From: Nocardia albiluteola
GTDB taxonomy: Bacteria > Actinomycetota > Actinomycetes > Mycobacteriales > Mycobacteriaceae
Assembly (NCBI RefSeq): GCF_018860155.1
Contig: NZ_JAHKNI010000013.1
Location: 223,179 to 287,178, forward strand
Length of the DNA stretch: 64,000 nucleotides
Direction: 5' to 3'
Every line of letters starts with the position of its first letter. Positions within the stretch are counted from its first letter, which is position 1. Shown one piece after another: positions 8,597-17,173 of this stretch. Both the position numbers and the translations under genes were made by a program. Under the pieces are notes generated by a model. The model ran no database searches. It saw only the letters and a program-made list of their open reading frames with translations, and had not been told where the DNA came from.

Positions 8597-9030
8597 GGTC
8601 CTACCCCCTTCCGGCGGGCAATTCTCGCAGAACTGACCCGGTTTGTCGGCACGGAACACCGTATTCCCCCGCCGAATATCGACCCCCGCCCCCACCCCGT
8701 CAAGCCGTACCCGCCAAACGCACTCTCATCGGGCACACGCACCCGTTCCACGGTCCCGCGCCGAATAACTCCGGACACACTTTGCCCGAATTGTGTCTTT
8801 AATCACAACTCGGCATTGGGAATCGGCAATTGCGGGCGGGTGTTCTTTTGAGAGACAGCACAATTCGGAGTCGGCTAGCTTTTCGGGCGAATGTCCAATC
8901 GCATACTCTCAGGCGATCGGCGAGGATGCGTCGATACGCGGCAGCGCCGCATCGACGAAGTACGCAGAGCACCGCCCCGCCCGGCAGCCCGGGCATACGG
9001 GCCGGTCGCCGGAGCAACGAGGAGGTTGCG
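8597..9030. promoter_or_regulatory. 434-base divergent regulatory region with no gene
   Basis: Separates the GTPase-like operon (minus strand) from the lipase gene (plus strand). It is markedly less GC-rich between about 8765 and 8885 than its surroundings and contains the near-perfect operator-like palindrome listed separately, plus a third copy of its half-site at 8859-8868. Open frames that cross it lack codon bias and ribosome-binding sites. Confidence 0.6.
8786..8813. promoter_or_regulatory. Operator-like 28-bp palindrome upstream of the lipase gene
   Basis: CCGAATTGTG (8786-8795), eight spacer bases, then CACAACTCGG (8804-8813): ten-base arms with one mismatch. A third half-site CACAATTCGG, a perfect inverse of the first arm, lies at 8859-8868. 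Such a palindrome is typical of a TetR- or MarR-family dimer site. No regulator gene is adjacent, so the factor would act in trans. The target could be the lipase or the divergent GTPase-like operon. Confidence 0.5.
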
Positions 9031-10422
9031 ATGACCGTCATCGAGGACGTCATCGGACGGGGCGAGGGAGTATCGGCAGGCGGACCGCATGTGGTCACGA
9101 CCACCGCACAGACGGGCACCGAAGGCTCCCGGCACCCACTGCTTCCCTCCCGCGACCCCTTTCTGGTCCCACCGGCCGGCCTGGCCAGGTACGCGCCCGG
9201 CACCATCCTGCGCAGCCGCACGGTGCGGATCGGCCTGCTCGGGGTAATTCCGCAGCAGGTCTCGGCCTGGCAGCTGCTCTATCGCAGCAACGACATGCAC
9301 GGCGAGGCCGAGGCGGCGGTCACCACCGTGCTGCTCCCGGCGGGTGCGGATCCCGACGCCGAACGCCCGCTGCTGGCCTTCGAATCGGCTGTCGACGCGA
9401 CCGCGGAACAGGGCGCGCCCTCCTACGCCCTGCGGATGGGCGCCAACGCACCCGGTTCGATCACTCAGCTGGAATGGATGCTGGTCGCGGGCGCCCTGCG
9501 CCGCGGCTGGGCAGTGAGCATCGCCGACCACGGGGGCCCGCACGGCAATTTCGGCGCGCCACGCGAGCCGGGCTACCGCTCCCTCGACGGCATCCGTGCC
9601 GCGCTGCGCTTCGCCCCGCTCGGCCTGCACTCCCGCACGCCCGTCGCGGTCTGGGGATACTCCGGCGGCGGCATGGCCGGATCCTGGCTGGTGGAGATGG
9701 CCCCGTCCTACGCACCCGAGCTCGATATCGTCGGCGCGGTGCTGGGCGCGCCGGTCGGCGATCCGGAACTGGTCTTCCGCCGGGTCAACGGCGGCCCGTT
9801 CGCAGGATTCCCGCCGATCATGATCGCTGCGCTGCGCCGCCTGTATCCCGCATTGGATCGCATCCTGGACGCCGAGCTGAACACCGAGGGGCGGCGCCTG
9901 CTGGATCTGGCCGCGCGGCTGGCGCCCATCATCGCGCTGCCCCGCCTGGCCCATCGCGACGTCGGCGACTATCTCGACCGGCCGCTCGATGAGGTGCTGG
10001 CCGAGCCGGAGCTCCAGGAGATGTTCTCCGAGCTGCGCCTGGGCGGGCACATTCCGCGCTGCCCGCTGCTGGTGCTGCAGCCGGTGCACGACGAGGTCGT
10101 CACGGTCGATGCCATCGACGAGCAAGTCGAGCGCTACCGTCGCGGTGGCGCGAATGTGACCTACCTGCGCGATCGGCTCAGCGAGCATTTCACCCTGTTG
10201 CCGCTGGCAACCCCGCTGAGCCTGGACTGGCTGGCGGACCGAATCGCCGGACGACCGGTGTGCAATGCCGGCACCCGGACCGTCTGGTCGGTGCTGGCGG
10301 ATTCCTCGAGCTGGCGCGGCCTGCTCGAAATGACCGCCACGGCAACACGAGTCGCGCTGGGCCGGCCGTTGCGGCAGCGGGAACAGCCGCGGCCGCGGCC
10401 GGTCGGCACGATGGCCGCCTGA
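9031..10422 (+). CDS. Secretory-lipase-family (LIP) alpha/beta hydrolase
   Basis: 463 aa. The nucleophile elbow GYSGGG is at residues 209-214 with Ser211, in the context VAVWGYSGGG that is typical of the LIP family of triacylglycerol lipases (PF03583 type). The acid and base are probably the Asp in LQPVHDEVV and the His in LSEHFTLLP near the C-terminal third. ATG at 9031 follows an AGGAGG Shine-Dalgarno by about seven bases; earlier in-frame starts are not supported. No Sec signal peptide is visible at this start, unlike most LIP lipases, so the enzyme may be intracellular or use another route. The monocistronic gene sits behind a long regulatory region with a strong palindrome. The substrate is probably acylglycerols or another ester. 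Confidence 0.8.
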   Translation: MTVIEDVIGRGEGVSAGGPHVVTTTAQTGTEGSRHPLLPSRDPFLVPPAGLARYAPGTILRSRTVRIGLLGVIPQQVSAWQLLYRSNDMHGEAEAAVTTVLLPAGADPDAERPLLAFESAVDATAEQGAPSYALRMGANAPGSITQLEWMLVAGALRRGWAVSIADHGGPHGNFGAPREPGYRSLDGIRAALRFAPLGLHSRTPVAVWGYSGGGMAGSWLVEMAPSYAPELDIVGAVLGAPVGDPELVFRRVNGGPFAGFPPIMIAALRRLYPALDRILDAELNTEGRRLLDLAARLAPIIALPRLAHRDVGDYLDRPLDEVLAEPELQEMFSELRLGGHIPRCPLLVLQPVHDEVVTVDAIDEQVERYRRGGANVTYLRDRLSEHFTLLPLATPLSLDWLADRIAGRPVCNAGTRTVWSVLADSSSWRGLLEMTATATRVALGRPLRQREQPRPRPVGTMAA

Positions 10423-10538
10423 GCAGCCGCACCGCCCCCGCGGGCCCGCCGGACACCGCACGCATCGGCGTGGATGCCCGGCGGCGCGGCGCGGTGATAT
10501 GTACGCTGCCTGCTGCCCTGATCATCGAATACTGGACA

Positions 10539-11492
10539 ATGGACGCCGTGAACGACGCCGCGAACCACACTGCCGAGTCAGTCCCCGGGCCGCGGTCCAC
10601 AGGATCGGCCCCGCTCACCACGCCGCACACCGCATCGGATTCGGCCGCGAATTCCGCGCCGCGGCGAGCCGGGGACGACGCACCACTGCCGAGCGTGGGG
10701 ACCGCACCCGGCGCCGCGCAGCCCGTCGCGCGGGCCGGGGAACCGGGGCCCGCCGATGCGACCGGACCGGGCCATCCGACCGGATCCCGCCTGCACCCCC
10801 GGGTCACCAGCTTCCGGTCGCGCCGCGGCGCGCTAACCGCAACTCAACAGCAATCGTGGGCCCGGATGTGGCCGCGCATCGGCCGCGACGTCGGCGACGA
10901 GCGCCTGGACGCCGCCGCCTGGTTCGGCCGCGAGGCGCCCCTGATCATCGAGATCGGTTGCGGCACCGGCACCGCGACGGCCGCCATGGCGCAGGCCGAA
11001 CCGCAGTTCGATCTGATCGGCATCGAGGTGTACAAGCCCGGCCTGGCACAGCTGGTACAGCGCCTCGAGCGCGAGGGCATCGAGAATGTCCGGCTGTTGC
11101 GCGGAGATGCGGTGGACGTCCTCGAAAACATGATTGCCGAAAGTTCTCTCACTGGCGTTCGAGTCTTCTTCCCCGACCCGTGGCCCAAGGCCCGGCACCA
11201 CAAGCGGCGACTACTCCAGCCCGCCACCATGGCACTCATCGCCAGCCGCCTGCGCCCCGGCGGAATCCTGCACGTGGCTACCGACCACGCCGAGTACGCC
11301 GAGCACATCGCCGCGGTCGGCGCCGCAGAGCCACAGCTCATCGGCCTGAACGAGGCCGCGGGCGGCGATCGCGAGCACGCACGCACCCCCACCCCGATCG
11401 GCTTCGACCGGCCCGTCACCAAATTCGAAAGCAAGGCGCATCGGGCCGGAAGCGCCATCACCGAGCTCATTTGGGGGAAGATCGACTCATGA
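10539..11492 (+). CDS. trmB: tRNA (guanine-N7-)-methyltransferase
   Basis: Methylates N7 of G46 in the variable loop of tRNAs, using SAM. 317 aa. The SAM loop EIGCGTGTA is at residues 138-146, the acidic strand end GIEVYKPGL follows, and the TrmB signature FFPDPWPKARHHKRR is at about 210-224. The first 80 residues form a Pro/Ala/Thr-rich, disordered extension not needed by the family. ATG at 10539 is used; GTG at 10548 is an alternative, and neither has a strong ribosome-binding site. The stop overlaps a 24-codon mini-ORF by ATGA, which in turn overlaps the start of the NYN gene, so trmB, the NYN gene and mmpL3 may be co-transcribed. Confidence 0.93.
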   Translation: MDAVNDAANHTAESVPGPRSTGSAPLTTPHTASDSAANSAPRRAGDDAPLPSVGTAPGAAQPVARAGEPGPADATGPGHPTGSRLHPRVTSFRSRRGALTATQQQSWARMWPRIGRDVGDERLDAAAWFGREAPLIIEIGCGTGTATAAMAQAEPQFDLIGIEVYKPGLAQLVQRLEREGIENVRLLRGDAVDVLENMIAESSLTGVRVFFPDPWPKARHHKRRLLQPATMALIASRLRPGGILHVATDHAEYAEHIAAVGAAEPQLIGLNEAAGGDREHARTPTPIGFDRPVTKFESKAHRAGSAITELIWGKIDS

Positions 11493-11563
11493 GCGTGCGA
11501 AGCGAGCGAACAATTAGCTCAGCCAGCCCGGCCATGCCCGGCACCCCGGGGGCCATGTCATGA
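11489..11563 (+). CDS. 24-codon mini-ORF bridging trmB and the NYN gene
   Basis: ATG at 11489 overlaps the trmB stop (ATGA), and its own TGA at 11561-11563 overlaps the ATG of the NYN gene at 11560 (ATGA again). The predicted peptide is MSVRSERTISSA followed by a Ser/Pro/Gly-rich dozen. The double ATGA coupling would let ribosomes pass from trmB to the NYN gene through termination-reinitiation. The peptide itself has no recognised function. The DNA could equally be an ordinary intergenic spacer. Confidence 0.35.
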   Translation: MSVRSERTISSASPAMPGTPGAMS

Positions 11564-12327
11564 CGGTCAGTGAGATCGACCGCGATGTGATGGACGTCGC
11601 CGAGATGGTCGAGGGCGGCGGCGAGAGCACCCCGTCCGCCCCGGCCGCGGCGGCCTCGGGCGGCGCCACCCCGCAGGGCGGGGCCACCGACGTGCGGAGA
11701 GTGCTGCTGGTCTGGGACGCGCCGAACCTCGACATGGGTCTGGGCGCGATTCTCGGCGGGCGGCCCACCGCGGCCTACCGGCCCCGCTTCGACGCGCTGG
11801 GGCGCTGGCTCCTGGCCCGTACCGCCGAACTCTCGGTCGGCAACACGCAGCGGGTGGAGGCCGAGGCCACCGTCTTCACCAACATCGCCCCCGGCACCGC
11901 CGATGTGGTGCGGCCGTGGGTGGAGGCCCTGCGCAACGTCGGCTACGCGGTCTTCGCCAAGCCCAAGATCGACGAGGACTCCGATGTGGACAGCGACATG
12001 CTGGCCCATATCGAATTGCGCCGCCGCGGCGCCGGCCTGGCGGGCATCATGGTGGCCTCGGCCGACGGCCAGGCGTTCCGCGAGCCGCTCGAGGAGATCG
12101 CGGCGAGCGGAGTTCCGGTGCAGGTGCTCGGATTCCGCGAGCACGCGAGCTGGGCCGTGACGTCCGATATCCTCGACTTCATCGACCTCGAGGACATCCC
12201 GGGCGTGTTCCGTGAACCGCTGCCCCGGGTCAGCCTCGAGTCGTTGCCCGACGAAGGAGCATGGCTGCAGCCCTTCCGGCCGCTGTCGGCGCTGCTCACC
12301 TCCCGCCCCGCGCAAGGAGTCGCTTAG
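11560..12327 (+). CDS. NYN-domain protein upstream of mmpL3 (Rv0207c-like)
   Basis: 255 aa. After a 45-residue disordered leader, a NYN/PIN-like fold begins with LLVWDAPNLDMGL (Asp53 being the first acidic residue). It continues through an acidic segment, DEDSDVDSDMLAHIE, and ends with the SADGQAF-type strand and LGFREHASW region. NYN domains are Mg-dependent RNases in many families; whether this one cuts RNA is unknown. The stop TAG shares one base with the GTG of mmpL3 (TAGTG), so the two genes are translationally coupled. The M. tuberculosis neighbour of mmpL3, Rv0207c, is of the same type. It probably helps MmpL3 or trehalose monomycolate transport, but this is inference from gene order. 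Confidence 0.8.
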   Translation: MTVSEIDRDVMDVAEMVEGGGESTPSAPAAAASGGATPQGGATDVRRVLLVWDAPNLDMGLGAILGGRPTAAYRPRFDALGRWLLARTAELSVGNTQRVEAEATVFTNIAPGTADVVRPWVEALRNVGYAVFAKPKIDEDSDVDSDMLAHIELRRRGAGLAGIMVASADGQAFREPLEEIAASGVPVQVLGFREHASWAVTSDILDFIDLEDIPGVFREPLPRVSLESLPDEGAWLQPFRPLSALLTSRPAQGVA

Positions 12328-15300
12328 TGTTCACCCGCTGGGGCGATCTGGTCTACCGATTCCGATTCGCCGTACTTGGTGTCATGGTGGCCGGTCTACT
12401 CGGCCTGGGCGCATTCGGACTCAATCTGGCCGACCATCTCAGCTCCAGCGGGTGGGACGATCCCGGCTCGGAGTCGACGCAGGCGGCCGAGATATTGGAT
12501 TCGACCTACGGTCGCGACCACGCCGGCGACGTCATCGTGCTGTACACGGCGCCGGACGGTAAGACCGTCGACGATCCCGCCTTCCAGCAGACGGTCGTCA
12601 ACAGCCTGAACAACCTGCCCAAGAACCACCCCGACCAGATCAGCCGGGTCTACATCGCGCCCTGGAAGGTCACCGGCGTCGTCAACTACTCGCCGACGAT
12701 CACCATCTCCAAGGACCGCAAGGTCGCCTTCGCCACGATCGCGCTCAAGGGCGACGACGACACCTCGACGATGCAGAACTTCCGGGAGGTCAAGGACGCC
12801 TTCGACATTCCGGGCGTCAACGTCCAGGTGGCCGGCCTGCAGGCGGTCGCGGGCACGCTCAACGACACCATCGCCGAGGATATCCATCGCATGGAGATCC
12901 TGGCCATCCCGGCCGTGGCCGTGCTGCTGTTCTTCATCTTCGGCGGCGTCGTGGCCGCGGCGCTGCCGCTGATCGTCGGCGGACTCACCGTCATCGGCGC
13001 CAACGGCATCGTCATGGGCATCACGAAGCTCACCGACGTGAACTCCTTTGTGGGCGCGGTCGTCTCGATGGTCGGCCTGGGCCTGGCCATCGACTACGGC
13101 CTATTCATCGTGAGCCGCTTCCGCGAGGAGCTGGCCGACGGCTACGACACCCGCGCGGCGGTGCGCCGCTCGGTGATGACCGCGGGCCGCACCGTCGCCT
13201 TCTCCGCGACCATGATCATCGCGGCCAGCGCGAGCATGCTGCTGTTCCCACAGGGCTTCCTCAAATCCCTCGCCTACGGCACGATCGCGACCGTCGGGCT
13301 GGCCGCACTGGCCTCGCTCACGATCCTGCCCGCCATCCTGAGCATTCTCGGGCGGCGCGTCGATATGCTGGGCCTGAAGTGGTTCCGCAAGACCAAGACC
13401 ACCGAGGAGATCGAGAACGGCCTCTGGGGCCGGTGCGTGCAGTGGGTGATGAAACATCCGCTCAAGGTGGCGGTGCCGCTGTGCATCCTGCTGCTCCTGC
13501 TGATCATCCCGGTGAAGAATCTGCAGTTCGGCGGCATCAGCGAGACCTACCTGCCGCCGGACAATCCGACCCGCATGGCGCAGGCGGAATTCGATCGGCT
13601 GTTCCCGGAGCGGCGCACCGACCCGATCAACCTGGTCATCGAGACCAAGAACACCACCGAGATCAGCGGCGTGCTCGCGGAGGCGAACAAGGCGCCCGGT
13701 CTGGTCGGGCACTTCCAGCTCACGACGCCGCCACCCAGCGGATCCGATGTCTGGCAGGTCTCCACGACGATCCAGGATCCCGCACACCCCAGCGACACCA
13801 TCGATTATCTGCGATCGATCCCCCTGCCCGCCGACGTGCAACTATTGGTCGGCGGTTCCCCGGCGGTAATGATGGACAGCGTCAACGCGCTCCTGAACCG
13901 GATGCCGCTGATGATCATCCTGGTCGTCCTGATCACCACGCTGCTGATGTTCCTGACCTTCGGTTCGCTGGTGCTGCCGATCAAGGCCGCGCTGATGAGC
14001 GCCCTGGGCCTGGGCTCGACGCTGGGCATCCTGACCTGGATCTTCATCGACGGTCACGGGGCCGGGCTGATGAATTTCACGCCACAGCCGATCACCGCGC
14101 CGGTGCTGGTGTTGATCATTGCACTCATCTACGGCCTGTCGATCGACTACGAGGTCTTCCTGCTCTCACGGATGGTGGAGGCGCGCGCCCAGGGGGCCAG
14201 CACGACCGAGGCAGTGCGGATCGGCACCGCGCAGACCGGCCGCATCATCACCGCCGCCGCGCTGATCCTGCTCGTGGTGACCGGCGCGTTCGCCTTCTCC
14301 AAGCTGGTGATGATGCAGTACATCGCCTACGGCATGGTCTCGGCACTGCTCATCGACGCGACCGTGCTGCGCATGCTGCTGGTTCCGGCGACGATGAAAC
14401 TGCTCGGCGACGACTGCTGGTGGGCGCCGGCGTGGATGAAGCGAATCCAGCAGAAGGTCGGCCTGGGCGAGCCCATCCTCGACGATGCGCGGCCCCAGGA
14501 CGGCGAGGTCGTCGACCTGATCAAGACCACCCCGGTCACCGACCCGGTGACCATGCAGATTCCGATGATGCCCGACGGCACGCCGGTCAAGCAGGGGCGT
14601 AAGCCCCGGCGCCCGCGCTTCCTGCGTCACGTCGACCCCGAGGCGCCGACCGAGCGGATCGCGGAATCCCCGGCCGTCGAGTCGGATGCGGATGCCGCGC
14701 AGGGACTCATCGCGCCGGCGGCCGAGAAGCCGCAGCCGGGCCAGTCCACCCTGAACCTGCCGGATGCCACGGCGCCCGTCGAGTCGGCGGACGTCTCCGC
14801 CTCTCCCGCGATCTCACCTCCGCGTCAGCCGGGGCGCCCCGCGGTGCCCTCGGGCCTGCCGGACGCCGGGGTCGAGCACGCGGCGGGTGAGGCACCGCGG
14901 GATCCGGGCGCCGCGCCGCGGATCCTGCCGCCGCGGCCCACGCAGACCGGACCGGTGCCGCCGCATCCGGCCACCCGTGCCCAGCGGTATCAGCCGCACG
15001 AGACGGACCCGGCGAACGCCGCGCCCCTCACCGCGGCCACCGAGCCGGTACCCGCCACGGAATTGCACCGCCCGCAGGCGGATTCGCTGCCTCGGGCGGA
15101 CTACACCCGGCCGCCGGTGGATCCGCCGCAGCACGCCGCGCCGGCCGCGCACGGCGAATCGCCGCGGCACGTCGCACCGCGCCCCGCGTCGGCGACGGAA
15201 TCGTCGCGCCCGCAGGACGCCGACCGCAGCAGTATCGAACAGTGGATGGCCGATCTGCGCTCGTCGCGCCGCCGCTCGCTCGAATCCGATCCGGACGAGG

Positions 15301-15374
15301 GCAAGCACCACGACAGCGGCAACCGGACGGTCAGTGTGAACGAACTACTCCGCCGCCAGAACCGGGAGTCGTAG
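12327..15374 (+). CDS. mmpL3: Trehalose monomycolate exporter MmpL3 (RND superfamily)
   Basis: Inner-membrane, proton-driven flippase that moves trehalose monomycolate to the periplasm for the mycomembrane; essential in mycolic-acid bacteria. 1015 aa with the RND layout: TM1, a periplasmic porter domain, TM2-6, TM7, a second porter domain and TM8-12. The proton-relay pairs are present: D256-Y257 in GLAIDYGLF (TM4) and D607-Y608 in GLSIDYEVF (TM10), matching the Asp-Tyr pairs of mycobacterial MmpL3. From about residue 700 a cytoplasmic tail of some 315 residues, rich in Pro, Ala, Arg and Asp, is predicted disordered. GTG at 12327 overlaps the preceding TAG and has AAGGAG eight bases upstream. 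Confidence 0.95.
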   Translation: MFTRWGDLVYRFRFAVLGVMVAGLLGLGAFGLNLADHLSSSGWDDPGSESTQAAEILDSTYGRDHAGDVIVLYTAPDGKTVDDPAFQQTVVNSLNNLPKNHPDQISRVYIAPWKVTGVVNYSPTITISKDRKVAFATIALKGDDDTSTMQNFREVKDAFDIPGVNVQVAGLQAVAGTLNDTIAEDIHRMEILAIPAVAVLLFFIFGGVVAAALPLIVGGLTVIGANGIVMGITKLTDVNSFVGAVVSMVGLGLAIDYGLFIVSRFREELADGYDTRAAVRRSVMTAGRTVAFSATMIIAASASMLLFPQGFLKSLAYGTIATVGLAALASLTILPAILSILGRRVDMLGLKWFRKTKTTEEIENGLWGRCVQWVMKHPLKVAVPLCILLLLLIIPVKNLQFGGISETYLPPDNPTRMAQAEFDRLFPERRTDPINLVIETKNTTEISGVLAEANKAPGLVGHFQLTTPPPSGSDVWQVSTTIQDPAHPSDTIDYLRSIPLPADVQLLVGGSPAVMMDSVNALLNRMPLMIILVVLITTLLMFLTFGSLVLPIKAALMSALGLGSTLGILTWIFIDGHGAGLMNFTPQPITAPVLVLIIALIYGLSIDYEVFLLSRMVEARAQGASTTEAVRIGTAQTGRIITAAALILLVVTGAFAFSKLVMMQYIAYGMVSALLIDATVLRMLLVPATMKLLGDDCWWAPAWMKRIQQKVGLGEPILDDARPQDGEVVDLIKTTPVTDPVTMQIPMMPDGTPVKQGRKPRRPRFLRHVDPEAPTERIAESPAVESDADAAQGLIAPAAEKPQPGQSTLNLPDATAPVESADVSASPAISPPRQPGRPAVPSGLPDAGVEHAAGEAPRDPGAAPRILPPRPTQTGPVPPHPATRAQRYQPHETDPANAAPLTAATEPVPATELHRPQADSLPRADYTRPPVDPPQHAAPAAHGESPRHVAPRPASATESSRPQDADRSSIEQWMADLRSSRRRSLESDPDEGKHHDSGNRTVSVNELLRRQNRES

Positions 15375-15376
15375 GG

Positions 15377-16174
15377 CTACCGCGCGCGGGCCATGCCCGC
15401 ACGGATTTCGACGGCCACCGCGCCCGGGTCCTCCAGCATGGGGACGTGGCCGACCCCGGGCAGGGTGCGGGCCTCGATACCGGGCAGGGTTTCGGTCCGG
15501 CCCTGGAACCGGGCCGGAAGCACCCGGTCGTGCTCGCACAGCAGCACGGTGACCGGCGCCTCGATGTCGGCCAGGCGGGTGAATCCGGTTGCGAGCGTGG
15601 GGTCTTCGGCGAGATCGTCGACGATGTGGCAGTGCGCGGGCGCGGCGGCGCTGGCGGTGGCCAGGGCATGCGGCACCGCGGCGGGCCGGTAGGCCAGCAG
15701 CGGAATCACCAGGCTGCGCACCATCGGCGGGGCCGCGGCGCCCGCGCCGATCCCGATCACCGGGCCGAAGGCGCGGTACTTGCGGATCAGCTGCTGAGCG
15801 GCCTGGGCGTCGGAATCCCACAGGCCCCCGGGCGCGATGACCGTCACCGATCGGGCACGGCCGCGCGCGGCCAGCTCCAGCGCCAGCCATCCGCCCAGCG
15901 AGTTGCCCGCCACATGCACTGTGCTCCAGCCATTTTCGTCGAGTACGGACTCCGCGAAATCGGCTAGCGCCGCAAACGTCGCGGGTCGCGGCGCCTCGGG
16001 ACCGCCCCAGTGGCCGGGCAGGGTGGGCGCCAAAACCTCGTGATCACTGGATAATTCGTCGAGCACCCCACCCCAGGACTCCCAGGTCAGCAGCAGGCCG
16101 TGCAGCAACAGCACGGGCGCGCCCCGGCCGGCACGATAGTACGGTTCCGGTTCGGCCGCGACACGCTTCACCAT
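15377..16174 (-). CDS. Alpha/beta-hydrolase
   Basis: 265 aa, a standard alpha/beta-hydrolase fold. HGLLLTWESW near residue 25 gives the oxyanion-hole HG motif, GNSLGG carries the nucleophile Ser, the acid Asp is in LLCEHDRVLP, and the catalytic His is in GVGHVPMLE. No signal peptide. ATG at 16174 gives the usual short N-terminus ahead of the first strand; the longer frame to 16276 is Arg-rich and unlikely. It converges on mmpL3 with two bases between stop codons and is not part of that operon. The family includes esterases, epoxide hydrolases and haloperoxidases; the substrate cannot be assigned. Confidence 0.8.
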   Translation of the reverse strand: MVKRVAAEPEPYYRAGRGAPVLLLHGLLLTWESWGGVLDELSSDHEVLAPTLPGHWGGPEAPRPATFAALADFAESVLDENGWSTVHVAGNSLGGWLALELAARGRARSVTVIAPGGLWDSDAQAAQQLIRKYRAFGPVIGIGAGAAAPPMVRSLVIPLLAYRPAAVPHALATASAAAPAHCHIVDDLAEDPTLATGFTRLADIEAPVTVLLCEHDRVLPARFQGRTETLPGIEARTLPGVGHVPMLEDPGAVAVEIRAGMARAR

Positions 16175-16325
16175 GGCGGGAACGATACCCGGGTGCCGCG
16201 GCGCGCACCGGCGGGCCGGAGGCGGCAGCGAAGCGTAACCACGCAGGCCCTCGGAAGCGCCGCCATGACACCGCACGACGTACCCGGGGGCGGACAGCGC
16301 CGACCGTCGATGCCGAACCGGCGAA

Positions 16326-16997
16326 TCAGAATCCGGACATCAGGCGGCGCCACTGGGCCGCGGCCGAATACTTGGCGGTGACCGATCCGAACCGCACCCG
16401 TCCGTGCACGACCACGTGCAGCGGGCCGAGCGGTGGGCCGGTGCGCGCCTTGTTGTTCGCGCTGGATCCGATCAGGTCGAGGCCGTTGAGATCGACGGTG
16501 GCCGCCGGCGGCAGGATCAGCGTCAGGGAGGAGCAGAAGTCGTCCATCCGTAGCTCCACCACCTGGGTGGACATCACGGCCTGGGTGAAATCCAGCGTGA
16601 CGCCGGACATGTGGTTGTTCAGGTACATCGAGGGCGGAACCTGCCAGGCGCCCTTGCGGTTCACCGAGGACATCCGGGCGCGGATGACGGTTCCGGGCGC
16701 GGACCGCGGGCCCTTGGCATAGGTCGGCGGTGCCGGATTCGGCTGACCGATCAGGCGGATGCCCGGCAGATCGATCAGGACCGCATTGAGCTCGCCGCGC
16801 GTCTTCGCGGCCAGCGCGGTGTCCATCCGCTCGGTGAACTCCCCCAGCGACAGCATGCCCAGGCCCACCGCACGCTGCAGCAGCATCCCGACGTGGTCGC
16901 GCTCGCCGTCGGAGACCCGCAGATCCCGATCGCCCACCGCACCCCCGGCGTCGGCCTTGGGCGCGGCGCCAGCAGCGGAAACCGTTTCACCAGCCAT
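16326..16997 (-). CDS. DUF1707 SHOCT-like domain protein
   Basis: 223 aa. Residues about 25-80 form a DUF1707 domain (DLRVSDGERDHVG through LGEFTERMDTALAAKT to AVLIDLP), a short helical SHOCT-like element common in actinobacteria. The C-terminal part (about 115-223) is a beta-rich domain with repeated V-x-L/D-x strands, resembling the LiaF/YvqF C-terminal domain often fused to DUF1707. No membrane helix is seen. ATG at 16997 is preferred to the longer frame. It is monocistronic and close to a two-component system of the kind that answers cell-envelope stress. In other actinobacteria DUF1707 proteins are linked to envelope homeostasis, but no direct function is known. Confidence 0.7.
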   Translation of the reverse strand: MAGETVSAAGAAPKADAGGAVGDRDLRVSDGERDHVGMLLQRAVGLGMLSLGEFTERMDTALAAKTRGELNAVLIDLPGIRLIGQPNPAPPTYAKGPRSAPGTVIRARMSSVNRKGAWQVPPSMYLNNHMSGVTLDFTQAVMSTQVVELRMDDFCSSLTLILPPAATVDLNGLDLIGSSANNKARTGPPLGPLHVVVHGRVRFGSVTAKYSAAAQWRRLMSGF

Positions 16998-17120
16998 GAC
17001 ACCGAGGCTACCGACGCCGCGGGGCCCGCACATCAGGGCAATCCCTGAGGTTGCACCCCGTTCGTCCCGCATGCTCCGGCCGGATCGCCCGGACCGGCTC
17101 GGTGCCTGAACGGCCGGGCC

Positions 17121-17171
17121 TTATTCCAATCCCTGCTCGATGGCATAGCGGTGAGTGCGCTGTAGCTCGAC
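17121..17171 (-). pseudogene. Remnant of a second NarL-type regulator C-terminus
   Basis: On the minus strand these bases read VELQRTHRYAIEQGLE and a TAA stop, nearly repeating the last residues of the intact regulator just upstream (VELTRYAIEHGLE, stop at 17174). DNA such as TGCTCGATGGCATAGCG is shared by both copies. The remnant lies two bases beyond the intact stop codon and in another frame, so it is not translated as part of that gene. It looks like the scar of a tandem duplication of the regulator followed by deletion. Confidence 0.6.
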
Positions 17172-17173
17172 GC

